Below are positions 21,413-31,930 of a stretch of 64,000 bases of DNA, piece after piece. The stretch is from an uncultured Sulfuricurvum sp. (GTDB taxonomy: Bacteria; Campylobacterota; Campylobacteria; Campylobacterales; Sulfurimonadaceae), in the NCBI GenBank assembly GCA_903844635.1, contig CAIMUF010000038.1, positions 1-64,000 on the forward strand, read 5' to 3'. The notes under the pieces were generated by a model. That model was not told where the DNA came from. It saw nothing but the letters and a program-made list of their open reading frames with translations, and ran no database searches. Positions within the stretch are counted from its first letter, which is position 1, and every line of letters starts with the position of its first letter. The position numbers and the translations under genes are program-made.

Positions 21413-22372
21413 ATGAACGATATGAGGTTTAATACCTACAGTATGCTTTCAACAGAAGAACGATTGAAATTATTTTATATTACTAAGAACGTAAAACTAT
21501 TATCCTCTGACTGTATTCTGGAATATGGTGTATTCTTTGGAGGTAGTCTAGAGCCTTTATCAAAAGGGCTATTTTGTAATATTAAATATAATCAACATGA
21601 AATTATAGGAATTGATTCATTTTCTGCATCCAAAGATGGCTCCTTTTATACTACAGTATTGGAAAGAGCCAATATTATAAATATCAAAGAAAAATCACAT
21701 ATTTCTGAAATACATGTCGATTGGTTTGAGTTTGTCAAAGAAGAGTTAATCCAATTTGATAATATTAAATTGGTGAAAGGCTTGCCAAGTACATATGTTT
21801 TAGAAAATACTAAAACCATTGCCATTTTACATTTAGACATGCCAAAATTTTATACGGAATTGAGTGAAATTTTACATAATATTATCAATAATCTCAGGCA
21901 CGATAGTTTTATTATATTTCAAGATTATTTTTATCATTGGTCTGCTGAGATCATTGCATTTGGATATTATCTTATTAAAAATGAGATTATTATATTGATA
22001 GATACATGTCGTACTAGTTTATATGCTAATAATATATCAATGAGTTCTGATATATTAACTTATTTTGATGATAAAATTAATGATTCAAATTTCATCATCA
22101 ACTTGTTAATTGAAGCATCTAAGTATTTTGAAAACAAAGTAAATCATGAGCAAATAGCTTCATTATATATGGCTATTACTCAATATTCTTTTCTTAAAAA
22201 TGATATGAACACATTTAATAAATTCTCACTTTTAATTGATAAGGTATCTCAAGGAAATCAATACTTGAGTGATCGAATTTCATGGATGAATATAGAATTA
22301 AAAGAATATAATTACGATATATATTCTAATTATATTAAAAATTTTGATGATATAAATAATAAAACATGCTGA
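21413..22372 (+). CDS. TylF-like (SAM-dependent) methyltransferase-like protein with helical C-terminal extension
   Basis: ILEYGVFFGGSL, IIGIDSF, LHLDMP, FIIFQDYF pattern. Confidence 0.5.
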   Translation: MNDMRFNTYSMLSTEERLKLFYITKNVKLLSSDCILEYGVFFGGSLEPLSKGLFCNIKYNQHEIIGIDSFSASKDGSFYTTVLERANIINIKEKSHISEIHVDWFEFVKEELIQFDNIKLVKGLPSTYVLENTKTIAILHLDMPKFYTELSEILHNIINNLRHDSFIIFQDYFYHWSAEIIAFGYYLIKNEIIILIDTCRTSLYANNISMSSDILTYFDDKINDSNFIINLLIEASKYFENKVNHEQIASLYMAITQYSFLKNDMNTFNKFSLLIDKVSQGNQYLSDRISWMNIELKEYNYDIYSNYIKNFDDINNKTC

Positions 22373-23508
22373 TACCATTTAATACTCCATCTTACACTGG
22401 CAATGAAGATAAATATATATTAGAATCCGTAAGAAATAATCACATTTCAGGAAATGGCCCTTTTACAAAAAAATGCGAGCAGTGGTTTGAAAATCATCTC
22501 GGTTGCAAGAAAGTACTGCTCGCTCCTTCATGTACACATGCACTTGAAATGGCCGCTATATTACTCAACATCAAAGAGGGCGACGAAGTAATCATGCCAA
22601 GCTATACATTTGTTAGTACAGCTAATGCCTTTGTTTTAAGGGGTGCCAAAATAGTATTTGTAGATATTCGTCCAGATACCATGAATATAGATGAAGCAAA
22701 AATTGAACAAGCAATCACAACTAAAACAAAAGTTATTATACCAGTTCATTATGCTGGAATTAGTTGTGAGATGGATATCATTATGGATATTGCAAACAGA
22801 TATAAATTATATGTAGTAGAAGATGCTGCGCAAGGTATTATGAGCACATATAAAGGAAAAGCACTTGGAACGATAGGGCATCTTGGAACGTATAGTTTTC
22901 ATGAAACAAAAAATATCACAAGTGCTGGAGAAGGTGGGCTTTTAATAATAAATGATGAAAAGTTTGTTACAAGAGCGGAAATCATCAGAGAAAAGGGAAC
23001 AAATAGAAGTCAGTTTTTTAGAGGTATGGTGGATAAATACAGCTGGGTAGATATTGGCAGTAGTTACCTTATTAACGATGTGAGCGCAGCTTATTTATGG
23101 GGACAAATAGAAAAAGTTTATGAAATCAATTCAAATAGACTTACGACATGGCATCATTACTATGATGGGATGTTAGACCTAGAACAAAAAGGGTTCATAG
23201 TACTACCCATAATTCCTGATGAGTGTACTCAAAATGCTCATATGTTTTACCTTAAAGTTAATAGCTTAAAGGTAAGAACCGCCTTGTTAGAGTATTTGAA
23301 ACTACATGAAATCAATGCTGTTTTTCACTACGTACCACTGCATTCTGCACCTGCTGGAATACGCTTCGGAAGATTTAGTGCAAAAGACATATTTACAACA
23401 AATGAAAGTGAAAAATTAATCAGGCTGCCTATGTATTTTGGAATGGACTATGATTTAACTTTCAAAGTAATTGAAAATATAAAAGGATTTTTCGATGAAA
23501 CCAAGTAA
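22366..23508 (+). CDS. DegT/DnrJ/EryC1/StrS aminotransferase, WecE/RffA-like
   Basis: IPFNTPSYTGNEDKYILESVRNNHISGNGPFTKKCEQWFE; SYTFVSTANAFVLRGAKIVFVDIRPDTMNID; VEDAAQG; TYSFHETKNITSAGEGG. Confidence 0.88.
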   Translation: MLIPFNTPSYTGNEDKYILESVRNNHISGNGPFTKKCEQWFENHLGCKKVLLAPSCTHALEMAAILLNIKEGDEVIMPSYTFVSTANAFVLRGAKIVFVDIRPDTMNIDEAKIEQAITTKTKVIIPVHYAGISCEMDIIMDIANRYKLYVVEDAAQGIMSTYKGKALGTIGHLGTYSFHETKNITSAGEGGLLIINDEKFVTRAEIIREKGTNRSQFFRGMVDKYSWVDIGSSYLINDVSAAYLWGQIEKVYEINSNRLTTWHHYYDGMLDLEQKGFIVLPIIPDECTQNAHMFYLKVNSLKVRTALLEYLKLHEINAVFHYVPLHSAPAGIRFGRFSAKDIFTTNESEKLIRLPMYFGMDYDLTFKVIENIKGFFDETK

Positions 23509-24187
23509 ATTTCATAGCAACAGAGGTTGGGACAACTGGTTATTGTATGATATAGGTGATAAATTTTTAGAGAAATATTCGTCGTATTATAAAGGTAAAT
23601 TAGTTGATCTAGGTTGCGGAGAAGCACCATATAAAGAGTATTTTTTACAATATGCTCAAAGCTATACTGGTGTCGATTGGACAAAAACTTTGCATAACTC
23701 AAAAGCAGATATTGTCTCAAATCTTAATGAAAAAATCGAGCTTCCTGATGGAATAGCCGATACAATCGTTTCCGTTTCGGTTATGGAACATTTATGTGAA
23801 CCTCAAATATTTCTCAACGAATCTTTTCGGATACTCAAAGATGGTGGTGTTATGATACTTCAAGTGCCTTGGCAATGGTGGATTCATGAAGCCCCTCATG
23901 ACTATTTTCGCTACACACCATATGGACTAAAATATATGTTTGAAAAAGCTGGATTTTACAATGTTCAAGTTGAGCCACAAACAGGCTTTTTTACCACATG
24001 GATAGTAAAGATGAACTACTTTAGCGGTCGGTTTATCCGTGGGCCAAAACCAATCAGACAAATTGTTAAAACAATGTTGTTTCCATTTTGGCTGATTGGA
24101 CAAATTGTAGCCCCTTATCTCGACAAACTTGATACCAATTGGGCTGCTGAAAGCCAAGGATACTTTGTCTTAGCTCATAAAAAATAA
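23495..24187 (+). CDS. Class I SAM-dependent methyltransferase
   Basis: LVDLGCGEAPYKEYF, GVDWTKTL, VSVSVMEHLCEPQIFLNESFRILKDGG. Confidence 0.88.
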   Translation: MKPSKFHSNRGWDNWLLYDIGDKFLEKYSSYYKGKLVDLGCGEAPYKEYFLQYAQSYTGVDWTKTLHNSKADIVSNLNEKIELPDGIADTIVSVSVMEHLCEPQIFLNESFRILKDGGVMILQVPWQWWIHEAPHDYFRYTPYGLKYMFEKAGFYNVQVEPQTGFFTTWIVKMNYFSGRFIRGPKPIRQIVKTMLFPFWLIGQIVAPYLDKLDTNWAAESQGYFVLAHKK

Positions 24188-24201
24188 TAAAAGGAAATTT
24201 A

Positions 24202-25290
24202 ATGATATGGATTGATATTGCCACTCCGAAATACGCTCTTTTTTTTTCGTACCTCTTTAACGAATTTAAAAAAATTGATGACAACATCCTCGTAACAACC
24301 CGAAAGTCTGAAGGTTATACTGAAGCACAAGCCCTCTTAGAGCTAAATCATATCGATCATCGTATCGTGGGAAACTATGGCGGGGAAACGATTAAGGATA
24401 AATTTGTGGCTCGCATAAAGAGACAGCAAGATTTCGTTACCCTCTTTGAACAAATAGGAACGCCTGATCTTTTTATCTGTGGAAGTAGTGCCGAAGGGAT
24501 TCAGACTGCTTTTGGATTAGGTATCCCGACTGTTCATTTTGCAGATGGCCCCATCAAAGCTGACAAATTTTCCTATGATGACATAAGCATTTTAGCAAAA
24601 CTCACCATTCCGCTTTCTTCTCTTATTATCAAACCTTTTTTTGTCCCTGATGAATGTTATACTACTTTAGGTGTAAAACCGGAAAATATTATTGATCATG
24701 ATTTTTTCGAAGTATCCTTGTGGACAAAAGATATGGCAACCGACCCACAAAAAGATTTTCGTAAACGCTATGGGCTTGATATCTCAAGACCAACTATTCT
24801 GATTCGAGAAGAAGAATTCAAAGCGCACTATGTACATGAGCGTCTTGATGTTATTTACGACTCAATTACTATTCTCTCAGAAGCAATCGATGCTAATATT
24901 GTTCTTATGCCACGATATGAGTCACAAGCCCTAAAAAGCCGTTTTTCCAGTGTTGCTTTAGTACTTGAAGAAAAACTATTGCCTGAAGAGTTTTATCCTT
25001 TTATCGATCTTCTTATCGGTGGTGGTGGAACAATGAATGTCGAAGCAGCAACACTTGGAATCCCCGTTATCTCCACTCGATCATTAAAGTTTTTTCAAGA
25101 TACATATCTCATTGATAACCAGTTTATGTCATGGGCTAAAAATCCGCAAGAGGTCTTAGCATTAACTCAAAAGCTCTTAGGGACACGAAATATCGGACTA
25201 AATTCACAGCTTCCGACATCAGACCTTGTAGCAACGCTTGTAGATCCTATAAAAAAATTCTACCAACTTCTTAAAGTTCACCCATCTTAA
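24202..25290 (+). CDS. DUF354-like protein (GT-B-like)
   Basis: MIWIDIATPKYALFFSYLFNEFKK...FICGSSAEGIQTAFGLGIPTVHFADG...LIGGGGTMNVEAATLGIPVIST. Confidence 0.8.
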   Translation: MIWIDIATPKYALFFSYLFNEFKKIDDNILVTTRKSEGYTEAQALLELNHIDHRIVGNYGGETIKDKFVARIKRQQDFVTLFEQIGTPDLFICGSSAEGIQTAFGLGIPTVHFADGPIKADKFSYDDISILAKLTIPLSSLIIKPFFVPDECYTTLGVKPENIIDHDFFEVSLWTKDMATDPQKDFRKRYGLDISRPTILIREEEFKAHYVHERLDVIYDSITILSEAIDANIVLMPRYESQALKSRFSSVALVLEEKLLPEEFYPFIDLLIGGGGTMNVEAATLGIPVISTRSLKFFQDTYLIDNQFMSWAKNPQEVLALTQKLLGTRNIGLNSQLPTSDLVATLVDPIKKFYQLLKVHPS

Positions 25291-25392
25291 TAAAAAAAAA
25301 TTATTGACGATTATAGTGTTCAAGAAAAAGCGATAATAAACGAGTTGCAAAATAGCTAAATTATTAAAGTTGTTTAAAAGAAGGAATGTATA

Positions 25393-26331
25393 ATGCAAAT
25401 CGTAAAATATAATACAAGCGACAAAAAGAGATGGGATAAATTTGTTGAAAATTGTAAAAATGGTCATTTCTGCTTCTTTCGTGATTTCATGGAATACCAT
25501 GCACAAAGATTTGAAGATTTTTCATTACTCATACTAGATGACAACAATTCACTACTATCCATCTTACCTGCGAATATAAAAAGCACCACCCTTTATTCAC
25601 ATCAAGGCCTCACATTTGGAGGCCTTTTAATTGATGATAAAATGACAACTAAAACGATGCTAGATCTATTCACAGTTTTAAAAGATTTTTTAAAAACAAA
25701 TGGGATTAAAAAGCTTGTATACAAATGCATCCCTTACATTTATCATACAAAGCCTTCCGAAGAAGATAGATATGCTTTTTTCAGAAATGATGCAAAAATA
25801 ATTCGACGAGATGTGACATCTGCTCTTGATTTTACAGAAGAAATAAAATATTCCAAAGGAAGAAAATGGACAGTAAATAAAGCGTCTAAAAATCATTTAA
25901 CGTTTGAACAATCTTATGATTTAGTAAGCTATTGGACGCTGCTTGAAGAGGTACTAAAAACACACCATAAGACTAAACCAACACATAGTTTAAATGAAAT
26001 ACAAAAATTATCTCTTTTATTTCCAGATAATATCAAATTATTCATAGCAACTCAAAAGAATACCCTTCTTGCTGGGGCATTAATTTATGAATATAAGAAT
26101 ATAATATATACTCAATATCTTGCCAACTCACCAGAGGGGCGAGAGTGTGGTGCACTAGACTTTATACTAGATACATTAATAAAAAAAGTCTACTTCAATA
26201 AGAGATATTTCAACTTTGGAATTTCAAATGAAAATGATGGTCAATTTTTAAATATTGGATTAATTGCACAAAAAGAAGGATTCGGTGCCAGAGCGGTGGT
26301 AAATGATGTTTATGAAATGGAGATATTATGA
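25393..26331 (+). CDS. GNAT/FemAB-like N-acyltransferase
   Basis: FCFFRDFMEYHAQRFEDFSLLI; later IKLFIATQKNTLLAGALIYEYKNIIYTQYLA. Confidence 0.65.
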   Translation: MQIVKYNTSDKKRWDKFVENCKNGHFCFFRDFMEYHAQRFEDFSLLILDDNNSLLSILPANIKSTTLYSHQGLTFGGLLIDDKMTTKTMLDLFTVLKDFLKTNGIKKLVYKCIPYIYHTKPSEEDRYAFFRNDAKIIRRDVTSALDFTEEIKYSKGRKWTVNKASKNHLTFEQSYDLVSYWTLLEEVLKTHHKTKPTHSLNEIQKLSLLFPDNIKLFIATQKNTLLAGALIYEYKNIIYTQYLANSPEGRECGALDFILDTLIKKVYFNKRYFNFGISNENDGQFLNIGLIAQKEGFGARAVVNDVYEMEIL

Positions 26332-27299
26332 ATGTCGCATTAATCGGTTATGGATACTGGGGTATAAATCTCGCACGAACGATTCAGGAAACAGAAGGTG
26401 TAGAACTTTACACTATATTTGATCTTGATGCTGAACGAATTCAAGAAGCACATAAGCTCTATGATTTTCATCTATTTTCATCTCTCGATGCTCTTTTTGC
26501 ATCAAATAACATAGAGGCTATATTTATAGCTACTCCACCCGCATCTCACTATAATGTTGCCAAAAAAGCACTAAATGCCGGAAAACATATATTTGTCGAA
26601 AAACCTTTTACTCTTAGATTAGAAGATACCTATGATCTTATAAATATTGCTGAAAAAAAAGATCTTATTTATATGGTGGATCATGTTTTTATTTATAGTG
26701 AACCAGTAAAATTTCTCAAAAAAAATATTCATGATTTTGGAGAGATTGTTTACATTAACAGCCGTCGTATCAATTTGGGCCTATTTCAGTATACAACTGA
26801 TGTTATTTGGGATTTAGCAGTCCATGATCTATCCATTATTAATCATCTTGTCGGTCTCGATATCATTCAGACATCGGTCTTTAAGAAGAAATATAAAAAC
26901 TTTCCAAATGAAGCCATTGCAAACATTAATTTAGAGCTAGCATGCGACACAGTTATTAATCTCAATGTCTCATGGCTAAGTCCTGTGAAAGTGCGCGAAA
27001 TGATTATTGGTGGAACGAAAATGAGTGCTGTTTATGATGATACCCTTGTCAATCCAATTACGCTTTATGATGCTGGAATAGTTTTAGAACAGGACCTAAG
27101 CAAAAGTGAACTTTATCAACATATGGTAAAGTACAACTATGGAGAGACCCAAACACCAATACTTCCAAAAAACTCCTCTCTCACTAATGCCGTAAAACAT
27201 TTTGCAGAGTGTGTATCAATGCGTGAAGAGCCACTCACAGGGAAAGAATCTATCTTAAAAGTGATGCAAGCACTCGAAATAATATCAAAGGTAGGATAA
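26328..27299 (+). CDS. Gfo/Idh/MocA family oxidoreductase (WbpB/WlbA-like)
   Basis: MNVALIGYGYWGINLARTI; AIFIATPPASHYNVAKKALNAGKHIFVEKPF. Confidence 0.88.
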   Translation: MNVALIGYGYWGINLARTIQETEGVELYTIFDLDAERIQEAHKLYDFHLFSSLDALFASNNIEAIFIATPPASHYNVAKKALNAGKHIFVEKPFTLRLEDTYDLINIAEKKDLIYMVDHVFIYSEPVKFLKKNIHDFGEIVYINSRRINLGLFQYTTDVIWDLAVHDLSIINHLVGLDIIQTSVFKKKYKNFPNEAIANINLELACDTVINLNVSWLSPVKVREMIIGGTKMSAVYDDTLVNPITLYDAGIVLEQDLSKSELYQHMVKYNYGETQTPILPKNSSLTNAVKHFAECVSMREEPLTGKESILKVMQALEIISKVG

Positions 27300-28424
27300 A
27301 TGATTAAATTTCTTGACCTCAAAAAACAGTATCACTCCATACAAGCAGACGTTACTCTCGCAATGCAGTCTGTATGTGAAAGTTCGGCTTTTGTTGGTGG
27401 ACCATATGTTGAAAAATTTGAAAATGAATTTGCTGATTTTATCGGTTCATCTCACTGTATAGGTGTTGGAAACGGTACAGATGCGCTTGAAATAGCTTTA
27501 TGGGCGCTACAATTTCCGAAGAACAGTGATGTTCTGGTCCCGGCAAATAGTTTTATAGCTACTAGTGAAGCAGTTTCTCGATGCGGTCACAATGTTGTTT
27601 TTGCTGATGTAGAAACCGATTATCTCGTCTCTGTAAGCACCCTTAAAAAAGCAATAACTCCAACTACTCGTGCTATTATTATTGTTCATCTGTATGGACA
27701 AGCGTGCGACATGGAAGCTATTTGTAAATTTGCCGAAGAAAACAATCTTCAAATTATTGAAGATTGCGCCCAAGCACATGGAGCGATGTTCAAAGAAAAA
27801 AAAGTAGGGAATTGGGGAGCTATTGGAACCTTTAGTTTTTATCCAGGTAAAAACTTAGGAGCCTATGGAGATGGTGGTGCATTAACAACGAATAATTTTA
27901 CCCTTGCAACACTTATTCGCCAATATGCGAATCATGGTAGAACCTCAAAATATGACCATGCTTTTGAAGGGAGGAACTCACGGCTAGATGGCATGCAAGC
28001 AGCTATTTTATCAGTCAAACTTGGTCACCTTCCTATGTGGATTAAACGCCGCCAGGAGATTGCTTCTCTCTATCTCGATGCCCTTTGTAAAACACCACTT
28101 ATTCTACCTACTCTTTCAGAAGGAACTCACGTGTGGCATCTATTTGTAATTCAAACACCGCATCGTGATGCGCTTAAAGATTATTTAGCATCGTGCGATG
28201 TTGAAACAGGGATTCACTACCCTATTGCTTTGCCCAAACTCGGAGCATACGCCCCTTTGAAAAAAAATTATGAAAACTTTAAAGCATGCCAAGCTGATAC
28301 TCAGTTACTGAGCCTTCCTATGGGCGAGCACCTAGAGGATGAGGAAGTTCTAACAGTATGTCAGCATATTATCACATTCTTTAAGCATATATCTATCAAG
28401 GGACATCATGCAGTCACTATTTGA
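27300..28424 (+). CDS. DegT/DnrJ/EryC1/StrS aminotransferase, FdtB/QdtB/WbpE-like
   Basis: IKFLDLKKQYHSIQADV; GVGNGTDALEIALWAL; IEDCAQAHGA; TFSFYPGKNLGAYGDGGA. Confidence 0.9.
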   Translation: MIKFLDLKKQYHSIQADVTLAMQSVCESSAFVGGPYVEKFENEFADFIGSSHCIGVGNGTDALEIALWALQFPKNSDVLVPANSFIATSEAVSRCGHNVVFADVETDYLVSVSTLKKAITPTTRAIIIVHLYGQACDMEAICKFAEENNLQIIEDCAQAHGAMFKEKKVGNWGAIGTFSFYPGKNLGAYGDGGALTTNNFTLATLIRQYANHGRTSKYDHAFEGRNSRLDGMQAAILSVKLGHLPMWIKRRQEIASLYLDALCKTPLILPTLSEGTHVWHLFVIQTPHRDALKDYLASCDVETGIHYPIALPKLGAYAPLKKNYENFKACQADTQLLSLPMGEHLEDEEVLTVCQHIITFFKHISIKGHHAVTI

Positions 28425-30297
28425 AAAGAATCTCTCCACACTTATTGAGTTGAATCCTCTTTTGACTGCAAAGTTAATGCAAGTTTATGAGAATAGTGAG
28501 TTTGAAGTTTTTCAAGGTAAAGATCTCACTGAAATCAATATCATTAATAAAAAAACGTTCAAATCTCTTTATGATAAACCCTCAAAAGAAATTATGGAGA
28601 AAATCACAGCCCTTCAGCCAAAAGCAACCTATCCATTTTTGTATTTTTTTGGATTAGGTAATGGATTACTCTATAAACTTCTTCTTTCTAATCAAACATT
28701 TGAGCGTCTTATTGTTATCGAACCAGAATTAGAAATTATCTATATTGTATTAAATCTTATCGATTTTACTGAAGAATTTAGACAGAAAAGGCTTGTAATA
28801 CTGCTATCTGAGGATATGGACTTTACCGAAGCAGTATTTATTGTGGATGAAAAAAATGCCAAACTTTATTCTCGATTATTTGAGATTGACGTATCATTAC
28901 CTTATTATTTTTCATATAAAAATGAACTTTTACGCGTTAGCGAGCTCTTGACCAGAGCCATTACTTATACCGTAATTTCCCATGGTAACGATGCAGTAGA
29001 CACCCTAATAGGAGTTCAACATTTCATCGCCAATCTTCCTGAAATGATCGAAAATTATCCTCTCTCTTCTATAAGAAATCAAAAAAATAGTGATTTAGTT
29101 ATTATTGTTTCTACTGGTCCTAGCTTAGCAAAACAACTCCCATTACTAAAAAAGTATCAGCACAAAGCCACCATCATCAGCGTTGATGCGAGTTTACCGA
29201 TTTTGGAACAATGGGGGATTCAACCGGATATTGTCACCAGTATCGAACGTGTTGAATTAACTGCAAAATTTTATGAAGAAACATCAACAGAGTTTCAAAA
29301 AAATAGTATTTTTGTCATTGCGTCACTTGCCCATAGTAGACTACTTAATGCACTCAAAGAGGGCAAAAAAATCATTGCTATGCGCCCATTTCAGTATGCT
29401 AAATTTTTTGATCTCAAAGATTATGGCTATCTAGGAATCGGTATGAGTGCTGCGCATACGGCATTTGAACTTGCCTATTTAATGAAATATAAAAGAGTAG
29501 TGCTAATTGGGCAAGATCTCGCTTTTTCCGAAAATGGGCAAAGTCACAGTGATGGTCATGTTTATGGAAAAACAGAGATTGCTTATAAAGAGACCGATGG
29601 AAGCGTAGAAAGATATGGAGGCAATGGTAAAATTCGAACGACATTGGTATGGAATATGTTTAGGGATTTTTTTGAAACTTCAATTGGTGATACATACGGA
29701 GAGTGGGAAGTAATTAATGCCACAGAGGGCGGGGCCCGCATTCATGGAGCTATCGAGTCTTCTTTTAAGAGTGTCTGCGACGTGTACTTATCTGATTTCC
29801 CGAACAAGATTCCTATGCAAATCAACAAGCTCTCAACAGAGCAACAATCTATCTATCGAGAACAAGCACGCATAAAAACGAATGAATTTTTAAAATCTTC
29901 CTATCGTTACCAGAAAAAAATAGAAAAACTATTTCTTGAAGTCGCCTTTTTTTCAGATACCTTAATCCAGCTGAATAATGAGAATCGACTAGAAAATGTA
30001 AATTTCGTACAGGCACAAAAAATTATTGATAAAATTGAGACGATAAAGGCTCTTTTTGAAGATCCTAAGTTTAAGAAACTGTTTATGGAAATAACACTGC
30101 CTTATTTAATTCATCAAGAAATGGATCTTGCAGATATTATAGTGAAGCCAGTAACTGATGAAAAATCTAAACAGGCCAAGCAAATTGAATGGATTATGCG
30201 ACATAGAGAGTGGCTTTTTTCTCTTGCTGGTTCAATCGATTCATTAAGAGTAGCAATTAAAAGAGGAAAAAAAGAGTGGAAATCGAGGGGCTTCTAA
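28408..30297 (+). CDS. maf: Motility accessory factor (DUF115/MptE-like) flagellin glycosyltransferase
   Basis: LVIIVSTGPSLAKQLPLLKKY; GIGMSAAHTAFELAYLMKYKRVVLIGQDLAFSENGQSHSDGHVYG. Confidence 0.88.
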   Translation: MQSLFEKNLSTLIELNPLLTAKLMQVYENSEFEVFQGKDLTEINIINKKTFKSLYDKPSKEIMEKITALQPKATYPFLYFFGLGNGLLYKLLLSNQTFERLIVIEPELEIIYIVLNLIDFTEEFRQKRLVILLSEDMDFTEAVFIVDEKNAKLYSRLFEIDVSLPYYFSYKNELLRVSELLTRAITYTVISHGNDAVDTLIGVQHFIANLPEMIENYPLSSIRNQKNSDLVIIVSTGPSLAKQLPLLKKYQHKATIISVDASLPILEQWGIQPDIVTSIERVELTAKFYEETSTEFQKNSIFVIASLAHSRLLNALKEGKKIIAMRPFQYAKFFDLKDYGYLGIGMSAAHTAFELAYLMKYKRVVLIGQDLAFSENGQSHSDGHVYGKTEIAYKETDGSVERYGGNGKIRTTLVWNMFRDFFETSIGDTYGEWEVINATEGGARIHGAIESSFKSVCDVYLSDFPNKIPMQINKLSTEQQSIYREQARIKTNEFLKSSYRYQKKIEKLFLEVAFFSDTLIQLNNENRLENVNFVQAQKIIDKIETIKALFEDPKFKKLFMEITLPYLIHQEMDLADIIVKPVTDEKSKQAKQIEWIMRHREWLFSLAGSIDSLRVAIKRGKKEWKSRGF

Positions 30298-30320
30298 AAT
30301 AAAGGCAAATGCCTTTATTT
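30297..30320. terminator. Bidirectional terminator between maf and flagellin
   Basis: AAATAAAGGC-AAAT-GCCTTTATTT hairpin in T/A-rich context. Confidence 0.75.
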
Positions 30321-30324
30321 TATA

Positions 30325-31776
30325 TTATTGTAACAGTTTAAGAACGTTTTGCTGAGTTGCATTAGCTTGACTCATAGCATAACTTCCTGCTTGTGCAAGA
30401 ATATTAAACTTAGAGAAGTTTGCACTCTCTGCTGCAAAGTCGACATCACGAATATTTGACTCTGCCGCTTTTACGTTTACTTGTGTTACAGAAATATTAT
30501 TGATAGTACTTACCAATTGGTTTTGGACAGATCCAAGATCCCCGCGAATATTATCCAGCATTTTTTGTGCTGATTCGGCGATATTCATAACCATCATCGC
30601 ACCCTTAAGACTTGTAACACCAACCCCAATGTCAGTTACACCTGAACCACTAAAAGTTTCTGCTCCAATGATTTTTGCATTTGCATCTGAAATATCTTTT
30701 ACAGCATCATTAAGATTAAACGATCCTCCAATATTTGTTGAAAACAACATTTTTCCAGCTGAGTCTCCTGTCTTGATATCACGCCCATCAAGACTCACAA
30801 GTGTCAAGCGACCATATGTTTGAGCATCTTTCAAAGCAAGACCTGAAGATGAGGAAACTATCATTCCTCGTCCATCAACAGTTGTCAAACGAAGTTTTCC
30901 TTCACTATCAATCGATCCAGTAACACCTGTTTGGTCAGTAATTTTATTAATTGCTGACAGCAATCGACCATCGCTATCGTTGGCTTTGACACCAGAAATA
31001 GTGCCTAATTTGATACCATTGATCTTAAGACTGATAATATCTCCGGCACCAACGGCTGCTGCAGTACCTGTTTCAACACTGTATGATGCTCTAACCCCTG
31101 TAAGGTTTGAATTTTTATTGATAACATTTGCAAGTGCTCCCATTCCGCTACCGGCACCACTAGAAAGATTAACCGATTCCAGCGTAATAGTTCTACCACC
31201 AACACTAAACTTAATTGTCACAGCACCCGCAGATATAGCTGTCGTACTTGTTTCGTATCGAACATTCCCAATATGACTAGAGTCAGTTGCTCCAATGCTT
31301 GTTTTTATGGTTTGGTTTGAGTATGCACCTACTTGGAACTCTTTATTGGAAAATGCACCTGTTAGTAATGATTGACCATTATAGGTCGTTTGATTTGCAA
31401 CGTTATTTAACCCCTGGACAAGACGAGTAATATCTTTTTGGAGGGCTTGTCGTGATTCAAGTGTTTGTCCGTCTTGTGCTGCTTGTGTTGCTTTTGTTCG
31501 GATTGACTCAAGAATCTTAACCTGCTCATCCATCGCCTTATCCGCTGTTTGAACAATACCTACTGCATCATTAGCATTTGATATAGCTTGACCAAGTCCA
31601 CTTGATTGTGCACGAAGTGAATCTGCAATTGCCATTCCTGAAGCATCATCTGCTGCACTGTTAATGCGAAGACCTGAACTCAATTTTGAAAGTGCGCTGT
31701 CAATATTACGGTTATTAGCCATAGCATTAGTGTGTGCGTTCATTGCCGCAATGTTTGTGTTAATTGTAAAACTCAT
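30325..31776 (-). CDS. flaA: Flagellin; start revised from 31968 to 31776
   Basis: MSFTINTNIAAMNAHTNAMANNRNIDSALSKLSSGLRINSAADDASGMAIADSL; C-terminus ILAQAGSYAMSQANATQQNVLKLLQ. Confidence 0.95.
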   Translation of the reverse strand: MSFTINTNIAAMNAHTNAMANNRNIDSALSKLSSGLRINSAADDASGMAIADSLRAQSSGLGQAISNANDAVGIVQTADKAMDEQVKILESIRTKATQAAQDGQTLESRQALQKDITRLVQGLNNVANQTTYNGQSLLTGAFSNKEFQVGAYSNQTIKTSIGATDSSHIGNVRYETSTTAISAGAVTIKFSVGGRTITLESVNLSSGAGSGMGALANVINKNSNLTGVRASYSVETGTAAAVGAGDIISLKINGIKLGTISGVKANDSDGRLLSAINKITDQTGVTGSIDSEGKLRLTTVDGRGMIVSSSSGLALKDAQTYGRLTLVSLDGRDIKTGDSAGKMLFSTNIGGSFNLNDAVKDISDANAKIIGAETFSGSGVTDIGVGVTSLKGAMMVMNIAESAQKMLDNIRGDLGSVQNQLVSTINNISVTQVNVKAAESNIRDVDFAAESANFSKFNILAQAGSYAMSQANATQQNVLKLLQ

Positions 31777-31840
31777 GATAAATCCTTTTATGGTCGAGCT
31801 TTCGCTCTGAAGTTTTTCAGCATCCTTGCTGTTACAGACT

Positions 31841-31867
31841 ATATCGGAAGGTTTAAAAAAAAGTTTA
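31841..31867 (-). promoter_or_regulatory. Sigma28 (FliA)-type promoter of flagellin
   Basis: On minus strand TAAACTTT-N11-TCCGATAT vs consensus TAAAGTTT-N11-GCCGATAA. Confidence 0.85.
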
Positions 31868-31930
31868 ATGGAAAATAGAATTTTTTTTGTTACACTTTCG
31901 TTATTCATCCATATAATAGGATTCACAGTT

